Below the pieces are notes generated by a model. The model did no database searches. It was given only the letters and a program-made list of their open reading frames with translations, and was not told the origin of the DNA. From Branchiostoma floridae (lineage: Eukaryota > Chordata > Leptocardii > Amphioxiformes > Branchiostomatidae): DNA of 64,000 bases. The translations under genes were made by a program, and so were the position numbers. The stretch's first letter is position 1; each line of letters starts with the position of its first letter. This document shows positions 58,890 to 64,000 of this stretch, piece by piece. The DNA lies in NCBI RefSeq assembly GCF_000003815.2, contig NC_049983.1, positions 10,669,482-10,733,481 on the forward strand, given 5' to 3'.

Positions 58890-61800
58890 CGCTTCGTACT
58901 CCCTTCTGGAAAACGGAATATTCTTCTCATACGTTCATGAGATGCTCCGTTTTATCAAGCGCAAAGTAATAGCACGAAACGAACTGAACGCCCTTTTTCC
59001 ATACGTTTAGGTGATGCTTCGTTCATCAAACGTAAAGTAATAGCACAGATTGGACGCCAAACGACAAGACGGTTCATATCTCCAGGGCCACCCTCATGTA
59101 ATCTTCGTCTTGTGCAGAAAAAATGATCTGCCTGTTATTTGGGATGATCCACCGCCAGGGCGATAACGATGTGTAGATACAGGCCGGGAATCAATCATCT
59201 GTACCCCAAGGGAGTCGTGCGGTGAGCTCTGACGGCAAGATGGGCAAGCCTCGTAATTGAACAGACAAGCTCTGTGTGTATTCTGTCCCCCAACAGCCAT
59301 TTCAGTCATGTATTCCGAAACGACGACGCAATTGTCAGCGCCTTGGGTACCATGATTGACGGACTCACTTTAGGTTTACAGGCGCATTGCCGGGACTAAC
59401 ATCACTCGCTTGGTTACCGCTGACTTTAACTCAACTTCTACTCCTCCTGGCGAAGCCTTTACGCAGGTTGCTATGCAGCCAGTCTTGGGAGATAACAGAA
59501 GTAGTATTATAACACTGCCTAACGCCGGCAATTCGTTCCGTCTGACATTTTATATGTAATTGCTTTTGGACTAAACTTTCGAAGGCTTACCTCCAACACC
59601 CTGTACCGACCTTACGCGTTAACTTTTGTAACGGTGCCTCTGTTGCAAGGAAAGTTACGGAAAGATACGAGTAAAGGAATCTAACAGGTTGACCTTGTGT
59701 AACCTTGCAACGCACTTAACTTAAGTAATTCCTGTACACTCGACGGGATAAACGTGTATTAGTATTTGGTGCGGTAAAATCTTGGAAATCTTCCCTATTT
59801 TGTATGTCGCATCGGTCCAACCCTGACCACTTTTTATCATCTTTTTGATTCTACAATTCATGCATCCGCAATACTAAGTATGTATATATAGTGGCATTCT
59901 AGATTAGGTTTGGATGGAATGTTCAAGTAGGGGTGGATTAAAGATGCCATCTTTCAAGATAGTTTACAAGCCCTTCTACATTTCCTTCAGAAGCAAGCTT
60001 GTTATGAAGGTTTTTTCTTGGAAAGGAACAGAGTTTATACCACCCATGCACGTCTGCGTTCACCTTGACTTCATTTCCGGGATGCTGGTGGTTTGTTACC
60101 GCCTGGATGAACATGTTTTCCGTGCCCAGGTCACGGAGATAAGCCCAGGCGCAAATTTGTGAACTTCCCTCGGAAGACTTTCCACCTGAAGTATGATTAC
60201 GGTAAGTCAATATTCCCAGCGGCGTGCGCCGGCATACCAACTACTGCCGCGCACTTATCTCGGTACCGCCCATGGAGGACGATTTCCTTTTCTTCTCAAA
60301 TCCTCGCTAAGGATAGACCTGCGTTACGCGGTGGAGCTTTATCTACAGGCCGCATGCAGGGCAGAGTAATTCCTTGCCGAGTTGTACAGGATGCCTCCGT
60401 GCTTCGCTGATGTGATTAGAGTAAAGCCGAGGCGCGACTGACGCAGCTCATCAGCAAGTCCGCGAGCTTTTACTGCCTTCCTCTCCTTGGTCCTGGAAAT
60501 GCGGTGGTTGTGCAGAATGTGGGTGGGGTTCGGAAAGCGTCTTAAAACTGAGCTGTCTTAACTGTCTTAGCAATTCTATCACTCATTATACTACGTATGT
60601 TGTACACAAATGCAGAAAAAGGAGTAAATGGCAGCTGAATGGATTTCTTCCGGCAGTCTAGCCCTTACCACAACTTACAGCACACGAGAACAGAACAAAT
60701 CGAAAAAGAAGCGAACGAATGCCAAAATTCGATTATCTGCAATATAATTAGGAATGCCCTTGCATGAAAAATTGAATTCTCCTGACGATGAAACTCAGCC
60801 AGTGTGCTTTCCAGTTATCCAGAACATCCCATTTGTGGGGTAAGGAGATTTTACACGGCGGGAAACCGCATCGAGTTAGGGCGGCAATGGGATTTACCTT
60901 CTGGACATCTTGGTGCCCATCATACTCTGAAAGGTATCATGGCTAATATTATGAGACAGTCTTATATGTGTGCTTTAAGATGATAACTTATTGAGGACGC
61001 CTCAAGTTTTTAAGGTTCAAAATGTTGGGATTACTTCTTAACCTTGTGCACATGTTACAGTGGAATATCTAACTTACCACCGTCAAACAACAAACCACTA
61101 CACTACTCTAGTTGTTATTTCAGAGCAGCATTATGTTTCAATTGTGGTCTAAAAGCAAATATTACTTTACTCATTGCAGAAAGTATAATAAATTCGTAGT
61201 GTTATACTCTGTCTAGACCAATGCTGATGGGAATGCTCTCTTCACTTATTCTCTCGGGTACCTAAATACTATTGCAGCTTAGCAATCAGCAAAATATAAA
61301 TCCTACAAAGAAGTATCACAGCTGCATCGAAATGAACCGCCAAACTTTGCCGTATGACCTTGTTTGACTTTCAGGAATGATATGCTGTTCCTAAGTACCA
61401 ACCGATTTGCTCGGTCTGAATTGATTGCATTTCGCTGGTAGGGATAATAGCGGACATCTGCCATCGCTGTACTCCTATTTGCCCATTTGCGCTGCACGTC
61501 ATCGGCTGACCGAACAGGGGATGGTGTCACATTAGAGCCGGCTTCAGGAGTTCTGGGGAACAGCTTGCACACGTCATACACGCTATCAATCAAGTCCAAA
61601 ACATCCGCGGTTGCTTTGAAGTCATAGGAGCTAGCATCGTAACGAAATACATCTTATGTGATCTTCCTATCAGTAATATCCTAGCTCCTATACAACAGGA
61701 GATAATCAACGTATTAGCATACAACCTTGTCTTGACTTCGTCTTATGTAGATGTCAATTAAGAGTTGTAGTTTAATTCCTGGTGAGCTCCACATTCTTAT

Positions 61801-62525
61801 TGAGTCACCGATGGAAGACAGTGGATACAGTCTGAAACGTCTGACCATTTTTAATTCTATCCAGTTGCCTTATCTTGCTTATCTTATCTATTATTTTGCT
61901 TATCTTATTCCTTGGATTTCTAACTTTCTTTGACGTATGTATACGACGAAATAGAGTAGAGCATACACAACGAATTGTGCAGGATGTTGTCAAATTTGTC
62001 TGCAAAAAAACGTTATGGTGATTTCCTTATATATTCGCTAAGAAATTGGAAGAATTAGGGTTTGGATCATATGTGAAAGTGTTGAATGCCTCTTGAATAT
62101 AGGCCACTTAACGTTATATGAAATTTCGCGTACTTGACCTACGTGGCGATTGCATTTAATCTGAAAATATATTGCATTTATCTTATTTGACATGATAAAA
62201 TTCATTAGTAAAAATAGAAAGAAAAGCGTGTTCATGAGTCCGGAAAACAAAATTACGTTTAATTTCACAGCGTTGAGAAGGATCAATCCAGAAATCCACA
62301 TAATGCAACCAACCTTGAAGCTTTATAATGGTTTAAAAACAGTAATTAGTACTTTCCATTCCTCATACTGTGCTCTCTCCTGGTACATGACGTCTTTTGC
62401 GTGTCATAATTGCACAACCTGTTATTCTGGGGTCACATTACATTCACAACGTCTAGTAAGTTCCATCAAACAATTGGGAAGGGCGGATGGGTGCATAACT
62501 TAACTCGCACTCGTGTGTCATACCA
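58890..62525. other. no gene recognised
   Basis: Mixed-composition sequence with short open frames on both strands (for example 59938-60240 and 61303-61599, both minus) that lack family resemblance. Two similar phrases, CATACGTT(C/T)A(G/T)GTGATGC-like, occur near 58929 and 59001 as a local duplication. Confidence 0.45.
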
Positions 62526-62529
62526 AAAC

Positions 62530-63217
62530 TTTGAATTTTCTTGTGACGCATTGAAAACTTATCACTTGTACATACAGTTTTGTAGATATGTCTGCAATAG
62601 AATGGCATGGGAATGCAAACGAACGATCTTGTGTGATGTATGAAGCGAGTCTGATTGCGTATGCATTTATCAACTGACGGCACCTGCAACATAATCTATT
62701 GCAGCATTAATAAGGTTTCCCTTAAACGTTCGACATTATTTGTTAGCATACCAACGTACAAAACAGCGTATAAAATTGGCGTTCTAATGAAAGAGTAATA
62801 TTCGTGTATATCTTCTATTGTAATAATTTTTTAAAGTTTGTGTTCTCCCTTTATAGCTTCCGTAGTTACCAAATTTAAGTTTTCCTTTGACGTATTAAAA
62901 ACATATGATTAGGGACCAACCAACCAGTATAGATATGGTCAGCGACATCAGAAATGACCAGTGACCACTAAACTCCAATATAGTTTTTTCTGGTATAACG
63001 TTATATATTTTCAACTGGAGGCACCTAAAGCACAATCGGTTACAGCAGAACTTTACCGAAAATGCTTCACATAAAAGTAAACATTATGTTGCCAGCGTAC
63101 AAATTCAGCGTAAATAAAATTGGCATTGTAACGTGAGGATAGTATTTCGTGTATATTACTTTCAGTGATAAGGTTATAAAGTTTGTGTTCTTCCTTTATA
63201 CTTCCCGTAATTACAAG
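62530..63217 (+). repeat. diverged tandem duplication, period 344 bp
   Basis: GACGCATTGAAAAC at 62545 and GACGTATTAAAAAC at 62889, ATTGGCGTTCTAA at 62775 and ATTGGCATTGTAA at 63119, and TTTGTGTTCTCCCTTTATA and TTTGTGTTCTTCCTTTATA all recur at the same 344-base offset. Confidence 0.8.
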
Positions 63218-63589
63218 TCAAACTTGCATGCCGCTCGCTACAAAAGATCTACTCTCCCCCTGGGAGACCGTTTGTTGATGCTCACATTAGCGGTGCAAAT
63301 TGCGTCTTCGATAAAAGCTTTCAAGGGACGCCAACGTTTGAAGCTACACTGGCGCAGTCGGTATGGGGCATACTAAGTGTTGGGAGTGTTTACAGGGGCG
63401 ATGGAGCGAGTCAGTGATGATTTTCTTTAAGTAGGAACAAATGCACATTTTATAGTCTAATAATCTAATGCTAAACTTTATTGAGCGCTATGCAACATGT
63501 GTGTAGAAAAAGTATTAGGATGAAATACCAGTTGTTGCTTTGCATTATTATCTTCACCAAGAAGGTTATGTTTCGTTCGTGCCTCTCTT

Positions 63590-63663
63590 TACCTCTCTCT
63601 CTCCTTCTCTCTCTCTATCTCTATCTCTATCTCTATCTCTCTCACATTGTGTGTGTGTGTATC

Positions 63664-63713
<50 letters not shown>
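63590..63713 (+). repeat. CT / CTATCT / GT compound microsatellite
   Basis: CTCTCT changes to CTATCT repeats and then to about 20 GT units with short interruptions. Open frames here are repeat shadows. Confidence 0.95.
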
Positions 63714-64000
63714 CATACATATAACTCAAGGAAAAAGTTGTGGATTGATCTTTATGATATTTAGAAAGTGGATAGGGGTTAGAAAAACAAAGGTTAAGTT
63801 CGATAATGAGATCCCTAGCAACTTTTTAAGGTACAGCAGGTATTGGCATGCTTTTGTCGTAATTGTAACGTGGTAGGTAGCTTCTGGGGCAGAGAGTAAG
63901 TCTTTGGGTTAAGGTAACAAGTTTTATTTTTCCCTTACGTTCCCAATCAGCGTTAAGATCGCACCACACTTCAAATAGAGCAAAGTTTCTAGGGAGTTTT

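Noticed and set aside
63481-63876. 131-codon frame containing Leu/Tyr/Ser and Cys/Val runs
   Set aside because: Translation of the CT/CTATCT/GT compound microsatellite; no splice context or homology.

Overview
The window is eukaryotic, from an invertebrate deuterostome and most likely a lancelet (Branchiostoma). It has intron-rich genes with GT-AG junctions, IL-17 receptor genes with SEFIR and fibronectin-like modules, tRNA-derived SINEs, foldback elements, a THAP/YqaJ-type DNA transposon and non-LTR retrotransposon tails. There are no prokaryotic operons, tRNAs, rRNAs or CRISPR arrays. Two 100-N assembly gaps (1205-1304, 15787-15886) interrupt it. I built exon models by hand from translated homology, splice sites and codon phase. 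No transcript data were available.

Layout. 1-1980: a near-identical duplication flanking an assembly gap; one copy carries a retrotransposon insertion. 2251-6026: an internally deleted DNA transposon with two truncated convergent genes, a YqaJ-type nuclease partner (+) and a THAP transposase (-). 6099 to at least 8324: an unrecognised acidic gene with tandemly duplicated exons. 8325-18400: gene-poor, with foldback elements, a minisatellite, diverged repeats and one possible terminal exon near 15039. 18550-27351 (-): a 14-exon IL-17-receptor-like gene predicted to make a 563-residue secreted protein with no transmembrane segment or SEFIR domain, but two strongly basic stretches. 31239-42320 (-): a 19-exon IL-17 receptor of 1106 residues with signal peptide, modular ectodomain, transmembrane helix, SEFIR domain and long cytoplasmic tail. 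45885-54997 (-): mitochondrial ribosomal protein L46, 7 exons, 303 residues. 54998-64000: no gene recognised; repeats only.

The two receptor genes are head-to-tail tandem paralogues with matching exon lengths and phases through the ectodomain. The signalling copy continues into transmembrane and SEFIR exons. The other copy lacks the corresponding splice donor, reads on into an arginine-rich tail and stops. Its start codon is preceded by a TATA-like box and a consensus kappaB site. The natural hypothesis is a soluble, matrix-binding IL-17-type decoy beside its parent receptor, possibly induced by the pathway it would dampen. This is the most interesting system in the window. The structure is read from sequence; the function is inference.
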